Both the position numbers and the translations under genes were made by a program. Shown here piece after piece: positions 33,558-42,146 of a DNA stretch of 64,000 bases. Within the stretch, counting starts at the first letter, position 1. Each line of letters begins with the position of its first letter. The notes beneath the pieces were generated by a model. That model had not been told where the DNA came from. It saw only the letters and a list, made by a program, of their open reading frames with translations, and ran no database searches. The stretch is from Candidatus Zhuqueibacterota bacterium. GTDB taxonomy: Bacteria; Zhuqueibacterota; Zhuqueibacteria; Zhuqueibacterales; Geothermadaptataceae. The stretch is taken from assembly GCA_030950365.1 (NCBI GenBank), contig JAUZRQ010000095.1:23249-87248 (forward strand). Reading direction: 5' to 3'.

Positions 33558-34706
33558 TCAGCTCCGTCCAGCTTTGATTTTATTCTGCGTTAGCTTTTTC
33601 AAGGCCGCAATCAGGTGTTCCACTTCTTCGCGGGTGGTGTAACGCCCCAGGCTGATGCGGATGGCCGATTGTTGAACCGACCGGGGCAGGCGCATGGCCT
33701 GCAGCACATGTGACGGCTCGACTTTTCCGGAACTGCACGCAGAGCCGTTGGATACGGCTATGCCTTCGAGATCCAGTCCCATGACCAGCGCCATGTTTTC
33801 GAGGCCGGGAAACGAGAGATTCAACACCCCGGGATAGCGCTGTTCCGGATGCCCATTGAGCACGGCTTCGGGAATCTCTTCTCGCAAGCGCTCAAGTAGC
33901 CAATCGGCCAACGCTTGAATGTGCTGCCAGTCCTGCTCCCGGCGGCGTTCGTAGATTTCCACGGCCTTGGCCAGCCCGACAATGCCCGGTAAATTCTCTG
34001 TTCCCGGTCGTAGTGCGAATTCCTGGCTTCCGCCGATCAGCACCGATTGCAAGGGCACACCGCGCCGCACATACAACGCACCGACGCCTTTGGGGCCATA
34101 AATTTTGTGCGCCGCCAGCGATAGCATAGAAACCGGCACCTCGCGCACGTCGATCTTCAGTTTGGCAAAGGCCTGAACTGCATCTGTATGAAACGGAATA
34201 CCGTGCTTTTTGGCTATTTCTGCAAGCGCCTTGATCGGATTGATCGTGCCAACTTCGTTGTTGACGTACATGATGGATATCAGCCGCGTATCTGGCTGGA
34301 TGGCCTTCTCCAGCTCCTCGGGATGCACCATTCCGAACGCATCCACGCGCAGGAAAGTGACGCGCCAGCCCTTTTTTTGCAAATATTCGCAGGTGCGCCG
34401 CACCGACGGATGCTCAATCGATGAGGTAATGAGATGACCGGGGGCATCGGAGCGGAAAACCGTGCCGAGGAGAGCCAGGTTGTTGGCTTCAGTACCGCCA
34501 CCGGTGAAAACGATTTCTCGTGGCTCGGCATTCAGCGCACGTGCGAGAATGCCACGTGCATGATCCAGTTCCTTTTTGGCCTCCAGACCAAACCGGTGGA
34601 TCGAAGAGGCATTGCCGAATTGCTGCCGGAAATACGGCAGCATGACCTCCACGACTTCAGGCTCGACCGGCGTGGTAGCCGCATAATCCAGATAGATGCG
34701 TTTCAT
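33558..34706 (-). CDS. Cysteine desulfurase, NifS/IscS type
   Basis: PLP enzyme of 382 residues that converts cysteine to alanine and passes sulfur as a persulfide. The N-terminus IYLDYAATTPVEPEVVE, FTGGGTEANNLA (67-78), the PLP Lys at 201 in AAHKIYGPKG and the mobile loop SNGSACSSGK with catalytic Cys at 324 define group I desulfurases. It is the second of two desulfurase genes in tandem, three bases after the SufS-like gene. It may supply sulfur for Fe-S clusters, thiouridine (thiI is in this window) or a thio-cofactor. No iscU or sufBCD lies nearby. Confidence 0.93.
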   Translation of the reverse strand: MKRIYLDYAATTPVEPEVVEVMLPYFRQQFGNASSIHRFGLEAKKELDHARGILARALNAEPREIVFTGGGTEANNLALLGTVFRSDAPGHLITSSIEHPSVRRTCEYLQKKGWRVTFLRVDAFGMVHPEELEKAIQPDTRLISIMYVNNEVGTINPIKALAEIAKKHGIPFHTDAVQAFAKLKIDVREVPVSMLSLAAHKIYGPKGVGALYVRRGVPLQSVLIGGSQEFALRPGTENLPGIVGLAKAVEIYERRREQDWQHIQALADWLLERLREEIPEAVLNGHPEQRYPGVLNLSFPGLENMALVMGLDLEGIAVSNGSACSSGKVEPSHVLQAMRLPRSVQQSAIRISLGRYTTREEVEHLIAALKKLTQNKIKAGRS

Positions 34707-34709
34707 TCC

Positions 34710-36098
34710 TCAAACCACGAAATTAAAAAAATCGCGAAAATCGATATCAAAACCTCTCGGCCAGTAATCGCCATGCTCGGGATCCTTGATGTATTCGCCG
34801 CTGTAGTCTCCCCGGGCAATTTTGGCTATGGCCTCCAGAAAGTAATCCACTTCATCAAGGGTATTGTAAATACCAAAACTGGCACGCACGGCACCGGGCA
34901 ACTCGACATCTTCGTTATTTCGAATTTTTTCACGCAGATTTCGAGCTTCTTCTTCCGAGTACTTCAGCAGGTATTTCAAATACGGGTGCGCGCAGAAACA
35001 GCCATTGCGCACCGCAATGCCGAATTCGCAGCTCAAAATGGCGGCAGTCTTACTATGGTGCATGCCTTTCAAATTAAACACGATGACGCCGACGCGCAAA
35101 TTTTTGTCATAAAAATGCGGACCCACCAGCTCGATTTCGGGGATCGCTGTCAGCCCATCCAGCAGCCGGGCTGCCAATCGGGCCTCATGCTCGGCCACCG
35201 CCTCCATGCCGATCTTTTGCAGGGTATTCGCAGCAAGAGACAGCGCCACCACGCCCACGACATTCGGCGAGCCCGCCTCTTCCTTGTCCGGCGGTTCCTT
35301 CCACAGCACCTCATCCTCGGCGACAAACTTCACGGCGCCACCACCGACGTAATCAGGAGCGCCCAGTTCGAAAATATCCGGCCAGCCAACGATGGCGCCC
35401 GCTCCGAACGGTGCATACATCTTGTGCGCCGACAGCACCAGGTAGTCGATCGCTTCTTCATCGCCACGGCGCCCCATGTGAATCTGCCGATGTGGTGCCA
35501 GTTGCGCCGCATCGACCATGATTTCGGCGCCGTACCGGTGCGTCACTTTCGCCAGCTCATAAATGGGATTGATCAGCCCGGTCACATTCGACGCGCCGGT
35601 AATGGCCACCAGCTTGCAGCGGCCCTGATTTTCTTTCAGGGCCTGCTCCAAAACCTCCGGCCGAATGGGCGATTTTTCATCGGATTTGATGCGAACAATT
35701 TCGGCCTTGCCGCGCCACGGCAGGTCATTGGCGTGATGCTCCATAATCGTCGTGATCAGTACATCGCCTTGTTGAAACGGGTACCGATTAGCCAATTTAT
35801 TGATCGCATCCGTAGTATGGCGGCCGAAAATCACCACGCGTTCGGATGCATCGGCGCCCAGGAAATCGCACAGCACCTCGCGGCTTTTCTCGTAGGCCCA
35901 TGTCGAAAGCTGGCTTTTAAATCCGGCGCCGCGATGGATGCTGGAATACCATTGCATGAATTTTTGCACCCCCTGCCATACCGGCTCCAATACCGGAGTG
36001 CTCGCCGCATTGTCGAAGTTGATGTATCGCCGGTAGGTACCATCCAAAAGCGGTACTTCCAGGTCCTGCCCCACGCTTCGGATATGCTCCAAATTCAT
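34710..36098 (-). CDS. Class V aminotransferase, SufS/CsdA-like cysteine desulfurase
   Basis: About 462 residues, longer than typical SufS (about 406). YINFDNAASTPVLEPV opens the PLP fold. VIFGRHTTDAINKLA, VDAAQLAPH, LSAHKMYAPFGAG with the PLP Lys, and RNGCFCAHPYLK with a Cys in the mobile-loop position follow. The RNGxFCAH loop is that of a subgroup annotated as aminotransferase class V or desulfurase, so desulfurase activity is probable but not certain. The longer in-frame TTG start at 36233 coincides with a likely -35 element. The ATG at 36098 has GGGG eight bases upstream and starts close to the conserved fold. It is the first gene of the six-gene operon. Confidence 0.85.
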   Translation of the reverse strand: MNLEHIRSVGQDLEVPLLDGTYRRYINFDNAASTPVLEPVWQGVQKFMQWYSSIHRGAGFKSQLSTWAYEKSREVLCDFLGADASERVVIFGRHTTDAINKLANRYPFQQGDVLITTIMEHHANDLPWRGKAEIVRIKSDEKSPIRPEVLEQALKENQGRCKLVAITGASNVTGLINPIYELAKVTHRYGAEIMVDAAQLAPHRQIHMGRRGDEEAIDYLVLSAHKMYAPFGAGAIVGWPDIFELGAPDYVGGGAVKFVAEDEVLWKEPPDKEEAGSPNVVGVVALSLAANTLQKIGMEAVAEHEARLAARLLDGLTAIPEIELVGPHFYDKNLRVGVIVFNLKGMHHSKTAAILSCEFGIAVRNGCFCAHPYLKYLLKYSEEEARNLREKIRNNEDVELPGAVRASFGIYNTLDEVDYFLEAIAKIARGDYSGEYIKDPEHGDYWPRGFDIDFRDFFNFVV

Positions 36099-36203
36099 CG
36101 ATAGAATCCCCATATTATCTACGTTCAGAAAACTATCCAACAACGCCCCATCCTGTGCATCCGCGCTGCATGTTCGTCCGTCAGCTAGCGAATTGTAAAA
36201 TTT

Positions 36204-36233
36204 AATATAATGCCTGCGCTTTCCAAGGTGCAA
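36204..36233 (-). promoter_or_regulatory. Candidate promoter of the six-gene operon
   Basis: On the minus strand TTGCAC (36233-36228) and TATATT (36209-36204) are spaced 18 bases apart, about 105 bases before the chosen start of the SufS-like gene. The -10 matches well and the -35 poorly. Confidence 0.35.
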
Positions 36234-36365
36234 GGGATTTTTCCTGAATGCGCATAATGAGGAGGGATGTCTTTATTTTGAGAGGGGAACAGGGCAGGTA
36301 GCCGCTTTATGTTACGCAAAAGAGAAAAGAGCCATATGCAAAACTGCTATACGGCGGGGTCTGAT

Positions 36366-36414
36366 CTAAAAAAAACCGAAGGCGATTCATCCTGGTTTTG
36401 TGAACCGCCTTCGG
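36366..36414 (-). terminator. Terminator of the GWxTD gene
   Basis: The stem CCGAAGGCG (36376-36384)/CGCCTTCGG (36406-36414) is followed on the minus strand by TTTTTTTTT. It lies 20 bases after the stop of the GWxTD gene. Confidence 0.9.
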
Positions 36415-36433
36415 CTTTAACTAAACTCGTTTA

Positions 36434-37738
36434 CTATTTTGCTTGAATCCCGGCCTCGGTATAGAGCTGATAATTGCCAAACCCGCGGTTATCGATAAAC
36501 ACGAATTTGCGTCTGGGATTGAGGTATTGCCAGACTTCATAGGGCTTGTTCATGCCCCCGGCCAGGTAGCGCTCGATGGAATCCGGCGGACCGTATTTGA
36601 TATAGATTTTGCCCTGGTCGGTCTCCCAGCCTTTTTTCTCGGGCGTGCGAAATTTCTTGTTGGCATACGACACCCGGCGGTAGAATTCAATCATCAACTC
36701 GTTCAGTTCGGTGTCCGGGGTCGGGTCCTTGCTTTTCCAGAACGACAGGATGCCGGCACGGCGATATTGTTCCGGCAATTTGCGCAGACTGGCAATTTCC
36801 TGCTCGTTGGCAATCAGCTCGAGCTGATCGATGAGTTCCATCGAAGTGTAATCGCCAAAGGAGAGAAAATCCCAGCCGACCACGAATTCCTTTTGCACGC
36901 GCGCCACTTCATCCGGGCGGTGCATATCCTGCACCTCGATTTCCATCACGTAGCGCCCGCTCTCCAGGTCGGCCACCGGGATGATCACGCTGTGCACACA
37001 GCTATTGGCCAGCTTGCGGGTGCGTTTTTGCACCTGCTTTTTGAGCTGGCCATCCAGCGTCAAAATGCGGTAGGTGACCAGGAGCGTGCCCGGCCCTTCA
37101 CTGTCTTCCTGCTGCACGCCGTAAATTTCATAATACAGATAAATGCTGGTTGCCAGATAGCCGTATGCACGCGACACATTCGGTTCCACAAACCGGCCGT
37201 TTTTCACAAACGGATTTTCGCTATCCTCACACATGACGATTTTGCGCGCAAATTCGATATCGGAAACGGCCAGTGCGTCTCCGGAAAAATCCCGCAGGGT
37301 CACGGGCAGTTCCTGCGTGACTGAGCGCCGCGTTTCCTGATCCGTCATGGTGAGCACCACCTCATAATCACCGGCAGGCAGAATAAACCCCTGCACGGTG
37401 ATGCGATATTCGTTGCCGGCCAGAGTGCGATTGAATTCGTGCACAATCACCGTATCTACAAAGGTCCGCTGCCTCACCACCTCGCCTTCGGCCTTGATGG
37501 TGGCCTCGATTTCATAGCTCGCCCGAAAATAGTTTTCCTGCCGAACGAACGATAGATCTTTGAAGCTAATCTGAGTGTACAGTTCCAGATAGCTATGGGA
37601 ATCATCGCCTTTGAAGCCGACATAATCCGCCGAGAACTTTGGGAACCCGTCATGATGCGCCTGGATTTGCGCTCCTGCCCATTGAGCGGTTCCGATGCCG
37701 ATGAGCAGCCCCAGGATCAGAAGAATAACCTGTTTCAT
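36434..37738 (-). CDS. GWxTD-domain secreted protein
   Basis: About 434 residues. The signal peptide starts MKQVILLILGLLIGIGTAQ and ends near WAGAQ. A beta-rich body (about 30-290) is followed by the GWxTD domain at the C-terminus: GWETDQGKIYIKYGPPDS, then PYEVWQYLNPRRKFVFID. This domain is characteristic of FCB-group bacteria (Acidobacteriota, KSB1, Calditrichota and others), and its function is unknown. A longer in-frame start at 37804 would put 22 non-signal residues in front, so 37738 is preferred. TTGCCA and TACAAT elements at 37815-37789 could be its promoter. It ends at a strong terminator, so it is monocistronic. Confidence 0.88.
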   Translation of the reverse strand: MKQVILLILGLLIGIGTAQWAGAQIQAHHDGFPKFSADYVGFKGDDSHSYLELYTQISFKDLSFVRQENYFRASYEIEATIKAEGEVVRQRTFVDTVIVHEFNRTLAGNEYRITVQGFILPAGDYEVVLTMTDQETRRSVTQELPVTLRDFSGDALAVSDIEFARKIVMCEDSENPFVKNGRFVEPNVSRAYGYLATSIYLYYEIYGVQQEDSEGPGTLLVTYRILTLDGQLKKQVQKRTRKLANSCVHSVIIPVADLESGRYVMEIEVQDMHRPDEVARVQKEFVVGWDFLSFGDYTSMELIDQLELIANEQEIASLRKLPEQYRRAGILSFWKSKDPTPDTELNELMIEFYRRVSYANKKFRTPEKKGWETDQGKIYIKYGPPDSIERYLAGGMNKPYEVWQYLNPRRKFVFIDNRGFGNYQLYTEAGIQAK

Positions 37739-37788
37739 GATATCACCACACCTGAAGTTAGTACCGTAATCCGCAGCCTCTTTTTTAA

Positions 37789-37815
37789 ATTGTATCGGTA
37801 GCATGCGAATGGCAA
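37789..37815 (-). promoter_or_regulatory. Candidate promoter of the GWxTD gene
   Basis: Minus-strand TTGCCA (37815-37810) and TACAAT (37794-37789) each match the sigma-70 consensus at five of six positions. The 15-base spacer is short. It lies 50 bases before the chosen start. Confidence 0.35.
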
Positions 37816-37912
37816 TTCAGGAGCGGTGTGGTGTTTTCTGTTAAACTTTTTTAAAGAACCTTATCGGTTAGACTTTTTGCAAAAATTGTTCACTTTTTTT
37901 GAAAAAAATGGG

Positions 37913-38018
37913 AACAAATCACATATCGCATTTGTTTTAACTTACGCCCGGGATGAAAATCTCGGGGATACGGCTACCAGTGATTCTGGCGGCGCTCACT
38001 GGTAGCCTTTTTTTATTT
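37913..38018 (+). ncRNA. Candidate small RNA ending in an orphan terminator
   Basis: Three hairpins follow one another on the plus strand. The first is AACAAAT/ATTTGTT (37913-37936). The second is CCCGGGAT-GAAA-ATCTCGGG (37947-37966), an 8-bp stem with one G-U pair closed by a GNRA tetraloop. The third is an 11-bp terminator stem GGCTACCAGTG/CACTGGTAGCC (37972-38007). A run TTTTTTTATTTT completes it. No plus-strand gene lies upstream to own this terminator; the flanking genes are both on the minus strand. A non-coding RNA starting near 37.87-37.91 kb is the simplest explanation. The 5' end and family are unknown; I could not match it to a known riboswitch or RNA class. Confidence 0.45.
37972..38018 (+). 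terminator. Strong orphan Rho-independent terminator
   Basis: An 11-bp perfect GC-rich stem with a 14-base loop and an immediate T-run. There is no comparable T-run on the minus strand, so it works only on plus-strand transcripts. Confidence 0.88.
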
Positions 38019-38427
38019 TATCCCTCCCTGGCGTTTGCTTCGCTACATTCATCCATTCTCACGAATCGAAATTGAAATTTCCCGTAGAACCACCAGGATT
38101 GCTGAGCTGTTTCTGCAAATTATCCTGAGAATTCACATCTTCGCCCCTTCCTTAGCAACCAATTGCCCTCTGCGTTCATCCCATATCCATCCACGATTTC
38201 AAAACAGCCAGGTCCATCGGCGACATCTGCCATTGCCACAAACGCATTTCGCCGGTTCACTCGATACCTTTCCGGTATTGAACGAATCGCCTTTTACCTG
38301 AACATTTGCCTGTAGCACTGCGCCAAAGGATCAGCAGGCACGATTGCCTAATAGCTTAAACGAATGACTTGAAATCAGCAATGACAAAAGAGAGCTTCAT
38401 GCGAAGGGGAATTTTAGCAGGCAAGAA
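38019..38427. other. Intergenic region, nothing recognised
   Basis: About 410 bases between the orphan terminator and the PorV-like gene. Open frames are short and lack protein character. No repeat was found. Confidence 0.5.
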
Positions 38428-39354
38428 TTAAAATTCGAAGGTAATCGAAAAACGATTCTGAGAGCCCACGACTCCGTATGAGGTAAAGGAATAATCGATT
38501 TTATACTTTTGATAAATGATCCCCAGACCGGTTGAAAAACCGGCAAACCGTTCGTCCGCAAGGCCGACTTTCTGCTCTCTGGCGAGCGAATTGTAGCCGA
38601 GGCGGAAAAAGAGATTATCACTTAAGGTAAATTCGCCGCCTGCGGCCACGAGCCAGTCATCCCCCAGATATTTCAGAATGGCCAGAGACCATTCAAACGG
38701 TAGGTGCGCGAGCCGTTTGGAAAAGCCAAACTCCACGCGCGTGGGCAGGGATTCTCTGGTTTCAATAAACGCCGTGCGCGCCACTCCGAGGTTAAAAATG
38801 CCGGCTGCCATTTTCAAATTATCAAAAATGGTGGATTCAACCAGCACGCCGACATCCAACGCGAAGCCATCGGCGACGTAGCTTTCCAGGGCCGACCGGA
38901 AATACTTTACTGCTCCGCCTACGCGAATCTGGGAATCCAGTTTTCGCGCATAGGCAGCCGTAAGAATAAAGCTGTTGGCGGAAAAGGTGCCGTCTTCATT
39001 GCCGAATTCATCCAGCCGATCCAGCTTACCGTAATCGCGCAAATACAGCGAAAAAGCGAGATTGCCCGTTTTGAGGGGATGCAAATAAGCACCAAAGCCG
39101 CTCTGGATATCGAGAAAATGATTGACGTAATCAAAAGCGCCCTGCCGTTTGCTGAGCACGGCTAGCGCCGCCGGATTGGATGAAATGGCATGCAGGTCAT
39201 TGGTCATGGCAATATAGGCATTGCCCATGGCACCGGCGCGCGCACCAACCACGGTGCTGAGAAAAGCAAAGCCCTTCAATTGTGAAAATGCGGGGATGGT
39301 CACCGAAAAACAGAAAACAGCAGCAAACCAAGTTGGGAGGATATATCCTTTCAT
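38428..39354 (-). CDS. PorV/PorQ-family outer-membrane protein
   Basis: About 308 residues. The signal peptide starts MKGYILPTWFAAVFCF and ends AFSQ. The mature start, GFAFLSTVVGARAGAMGNAYIA, followed by SSNPAALA, is the signature of the PorV/PorQ/UPF0164 barrel family. In Bacteroidota PorV shuttles type IX secretion substrates to the attachment complex at the cell surface. Fourteen or so strands follow and the protein ends ITFEF. The in-frame TTG at 39366 is rejected in favour of ATG 39354. A substrate-like protein with a type IX sorting tail is encoded at 19.8 kb. No core T9SS genes lie in this window. Confidence 0.85.
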   Translation of the reverse strand: MKGYILPTWFAAVFCFSVTIPAFSQLKGFAFLSTVVGARAGAMGNAYIAMTNDLHAISSNPAALAVLSKRQGAFDYVNHFLDIQSGFGAYLHPLKTGNLAFSLYLRDYGKLDRLDEFGNEDGTFSANSFILTAAYARKLDSQIRVGGAVKYFRSALESYVADGFALDVGVLVESTIFDNLKMAAGIFNLGVARTAFIETRESLPTRVEFGFSKRLAHLPFEWSLAILKYLGDDWLVAAGGEFTLSDNLFFRLGYNSLAREQKVGLADERFAGFSTGLGIIYQKYKIDYSFTSYGVVGSQNRFSITFEF

Positions 39355-39392
39355 AGAAGATGACAATGGTTAGACGTTAGACAAAAAAGAAA

Positions 39393-39465
39393 AGCCACCT
39401 GTCGGACTTGAACCGACGACCTGCTCATTACGAGTGAGCCGCTCTACCAGCTGAGCTAAGGTGGC
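39393..39465 (-). tRNA. tRNA-Thr (CGU)
   Basis: A 73-nt cloverleaf read on the minus strand. The acceptor is GCCACCT/AGGTGGC, the D-arm contains AGCTCAGCTGGTAGAGC, and the T-arm contains GTCGGTTCAAGTCCGAC. The anticodon stem GCTCA/TGAGC encloses CTCGTAA, giving anticodon CGU (ACG codons). CCA is not encoded. It lies 17 bases after tRNA-Phe and is probably on the same transcript. Confidence 0.95.
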
Positions 39466-39482
39466 TTGATGGCATTAAAAAG

Positions 39483-39555
<73 letters not shown>

Positions 39556-39639
39556 GGTTGGTCTCATTTCAAACAAACCTAAATATAAAAATCATAAAGT
39601 GAAATGCAAGTATTTTCTAAAGCGATTTTTTCTTATGAT

Positions 39640-40569
39640 TTAAAAATCGATCAGATTGATCAGCTTGATATCCGCTCCCTGTAGCAGGGCACCGAGGTGT
39701 CTTTTGACATCCGCGGTGAGGCTGTCCAGTTGCAGCAGCACCCGCTGGGTGCGAACATACGTCGAGTCATCATATAAAAATTTGGCCAGTGACCCCTCGC
39801 GATTTTCCATTTTCTGGTTGAGTTTTTCGAGCGTCAAACTAAAGGCATTCAGTCGCTGCAGCAGTATTGGCAACTCGGCGAGTGAGGTTTCGAGATCATC
39901 CGAGTGCTGCTCCAGAATACGGCTGATAGTTTCGCTGAAATGGCGCAAATGCTGCAGCGATGCACGAAGCGTCGGTTCCTCCTCGCGAATCAGCCCTTGC
40001 ACGCGCTGCGCCGATGCGGCCATGCTCTGGATGCTGCTCTGAATCGGCCGAATCATTGTTTCCTCATCGAGCATGCGGTTGAGCGCGGCGAAACTCTGCT
40101 GCGCCTGATCAAGCAGGTCTTCAACCTTGTTTTTAAGACTGACAAGGTCGGTCATCATTTGCTCGATGCTCACCACATCGGTGCCCACCAGCGGCGACGG
40201 ATGATCATTCAAATCCAGTTCCACGCCGGAATCGCCGGGATAGATTTCCAGCTTGTTCGCGCCCATCAAATCCACCAGAGCGATACGGCATGTCGCATCG
40301 GTATAAAGCACGACCTCTGGCTTGAGCAGTGCCGTCACCAGCACGCGATTGCCCTGCAGCTTCACCGATTCCACCTTGCCCTTTTTCACACCGTTGACCG
40401 TCACCGGATCCCCAGGGCGCAATCCGCCGGAATTGGTAAAAATGCACTCAATCCGTTGGTAAGCGGCGCCGACGCGCACATCCTTGCCCCACATGATCCC
40501 CAAAACCAGAATCAGAATCCCGGTAATGGATACCAGGCCAACCTTGAGTTCAAGCGATTTCTTTTCCAT
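39640..40569 (-). CDS. MCE/MlaD-family lipid-trafficking protein
   Basis: 309 residues. An N-terminal membrane anchor (about 9-27) is followed by an MCE domain (about 36-120: CIFTNSGGLRPGDPVTVNGVKKGKVESV). A long helical/coiled-coil tail (about 130-300) completes it, the usual layout of single-MCE proteins. These form hexameric periplasmic channels that move phospholipids or other lipids between the membranes with an MlaE/MlaF-type ABC transporter. No MlaE or MlaF gene is present here. It follows hprK after 52 bases on the same strand and could share its transcript. It is upstream of the tRNA pair. Confidence 0.9.
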   Translation of the reverse strand: MEKKSLELKVGLVSITGILILVLGIMWGKDVRVGAAYQRIECIFTNSGGLRPGDPVTVNGVKKGKVESVKLQGNRVLVTALLKPEVVLYTDATCRIALVDLMGANKLEIYPGDSGVELDLNDHPSPLVGTDVVSIEQMMTDLVSLKNKVEDLLDQAQQSFAALNRMLDEETMIRPIQSSIQSMAASAQRVQGLIREEEPTLRASLQHLRHFSETISRILEQHSDDLETSLAELPILLQRLNAFSLTLEKLNQKMENREGSLAKFLYDDSTYVRTQRVLLQLDSLTADVKRHLGALLQGADIKLINLIDF

Positions 40570-40621
40570 GATGGTAAAACGTCCTTAGCGACTGCCCCGC
40601 CCATTTCAGTTCAGATCGGTT

Positions 40622-41671
40622 CTATTCAAAATCCCGTTCCAGATAGCGTTTCAATTCGCGAAAATCCTGTTTCTGTTTTTCTGGTTGTTTCTCGGTAAGT
40701 TCCTGAACCTGAGTTGCCAGGTCTTCCACGCTTTTCTGCTTACGGGCCTGAATTTTCTTCAAAAGGCGCTCACTAAACAGTTGCGCCGCATTGTGGCCGT
40801 ACATTTTGAGCATGTGATTCAGAGCGATGACCTCGGCAATCACGGTGATATTTTTTCCGGGAAAAATAGGCAGCTTGACCAGCGGAATTTCTACCCCTAA
40901 ATACTCCGTATGCTCTTCATCCAGTCCGATGCGCTCGTAATCCTCTTCTTCGTTCCACTCTTCCAGATGCACTTCCACCTCAATCCGCTTCTGCACGCGC
41001 ACCGAATTGACCCCGAACAGGCTGCGCACATCAATAATGCCCAGACCACGAATCTCCATGTGATACTGTAGCAGCTCACTACCGGTTCCGATCAGGACAT
41101 TGCCCGCCTGTCGGCTGATGTTCACCACATCATCGGCCACCAGGCGATGTCCCCGCTCAACCAGGTCCAGCGCAATTTCGCTTTTGCCGATTCCAGAACG
41201 GCCGGTAAACAAGAGTCCCACGCCGTACACATCCACCAGGCTGCCGTGCACCGTGGTGGTCGGCGCGAATTTGTTTTCCATGTATTCGCCGAGCAGGTGG
41301 ATGAGCTGGGTGGTTTTCAGCGCCGTGCGGAAGATCGTGATACCATGCGCATTGGCGCTGGCCAACATTTCCGGAAACACTTCGTTTTTCTCGGTCACGA
41401 TGATGCACGGGATATCGAACTGCATCAGGGTTTCCAGAGCATGCTTGCGTTTCTCCGGCGACAGGTCGGCGAGGTAACGCGTCTCGGTGTTGCCGACGAT
41501 TTGCACCCGCTGATAGGTAAACACCTTGACAAAGCCGGCCAGCGCCAGTCCCGGGCGGTGCAAATCGCCTTCGGTGATCGGCTTGCTAAAGCTGTAATCG
41601 CCGTTAACAATTTCCAACCCGAGCAGCTCCTTGTTGTCTTCATACAGCGTTTTAACATCCAACCTGTACAC
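40622..41671 (-). CDS. hprK: HPr kinase/phosphorylase
   Basis: Bifunctional enzyme that phosphorylates or dephosphorylates a Ser of HPr or an HPr-like protein. The 349 residues contain an N-terminal domain (1-130), a P-loop FTGRSGIGKSE (155-165), H142 and an acidic pair at 180-181. The family signature MEIRGLGIIDV lies at 205-215. Extra charged residues (about 310-349) extend the C-terminus beyond the usual 310. It starts with GTG at 41671, with GAGGG in front. No PTS enzyme I, HPr or EII gene is present in the window. In many diderms HprK acts in regulation without sugar PTS. It lies between hpf and an MCE gene. Confidence 0.94.
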   Translation of the reverse strand: MYRLDVKTLYEDNKELLGLEIVNGDYSFSKPITEGDLHRPGLALAGFVKVFTYQRVQIVGNTETRYLADLSPEKRKHALETLMQFDIPCIIVTEKNEVFPEMLASANAHGITIFRTALKTTQLIHLLGEYMENKFAPTTTVHGSLVDVYGVGLLFTGRSGIGKSEIALDLVERGHRLVADDVVNISRQAGNVLIGTGSELLQYHMEIRGLGIIDVRSLFGVNSVRVQKRIEVEVHLEEWNEEEDYERIGLDEEHTEYLGVEIPLVKLPIFPGKNITVIAEVIALNHMLKMYGHNAAQLFSERLLKKIQARKQKSVEDLATQVQELTEKQPEKQKQDFRELKRYLERDFE

Positions 41672-41699
41672 AGTTTTTCCCTCTTGTGCTAAAATTGCA

Positions 41700-41773
41700 G
41701 GGGCTGTCCAGGACCTCCTGACCGAAGATACTGGTTAAATATCTTCGGTCAGGATGGCATCCGGAACAGCCCC
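41700..41773. repeat. Large two-part hairpin between hpf and hprK
   Basis: The outer arms GGGGCTGTCC (41700-41709) and GGAACAGCCCC (41763-41773) enclose an inner 13-bp perfect stem CTGACCGAAGATA/TATCTTCGGTCAG (41718-41730 and 41740-41752). No T-run follows on the minus strand, so it is not a standard terminator. It may be an mRNA-processing site, an attenuator-like structure or a small repeat element. Confidence 0.7.
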
Positions 41774-41796
41774 AGATGGATTTCAGCTTATGGTTT

Positions 41797-42144
41797 CTAT
41801 TCTTCTTCCAACTCGGTTTCGGTTGCCGTGGTTTCTATAAAAGCGGGCTTGTGGTTGCCTTTTTTATTCCACTTGTTTTTGTACTTTTTCAACTGGCGCT
41901 CAAGCTTGTCTACGGCAAGCACAATGGATTTTCGAATGTCCTCGCTTTTTTCAATGGCCGTCAGGCGCTGTCCGTAAACGCTTAGAATGATCTCCGCAAC
42001 CTGGGTTTGCTTTTCATAATCAAGAATGATTTCACAGTCGATGATGCCATCATAGTATTTTTTGAGCCTTTGTACCTCTTGCTCTGCAAAGTTTTTCAAC
42101 GATGCAGGCGCTTTGTAATGACGCGCGGTGAACCTCGTGCGCAT
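41797..42144 (-). CDS. hpf: Ribosome hibernation-promoting factor, HPF/RaiA family (short form)
   Basis: About 115 residues with a beta-alpha-beta-beta-beta-alpha S30AE fold: TRFTARHYKAPASLKNFAEQ, CEIILDYEKQTQVAEIILSVYG, LTAIEKSEDIRKSIVLAVDKLERQLKKYK. It binds the decoding centre of idle ribosomes during slow growth. The short acidic tail (ETELEEE) and the absence of a C-terminal dimerisation domain make it the short form. ATG 42144 has a strong AAGGAGG in front and is chosen over TTG 42150. It is separated from the xerC stop by two bases and is likely cotranscribed. Confidence 0.93.
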   Translation of the reverse strand: MRTRFTARHYKAPASLKNFAEQEVQRLKKYYDGIIDCEIILDYEKQTQVAEIILSVYGQRLTAIEKSEDIRKSIVLAVDKLERQLKKYKNKWNKKGNHKPAFIETTATETELEEE

Positions 42145-42146
42145 GA

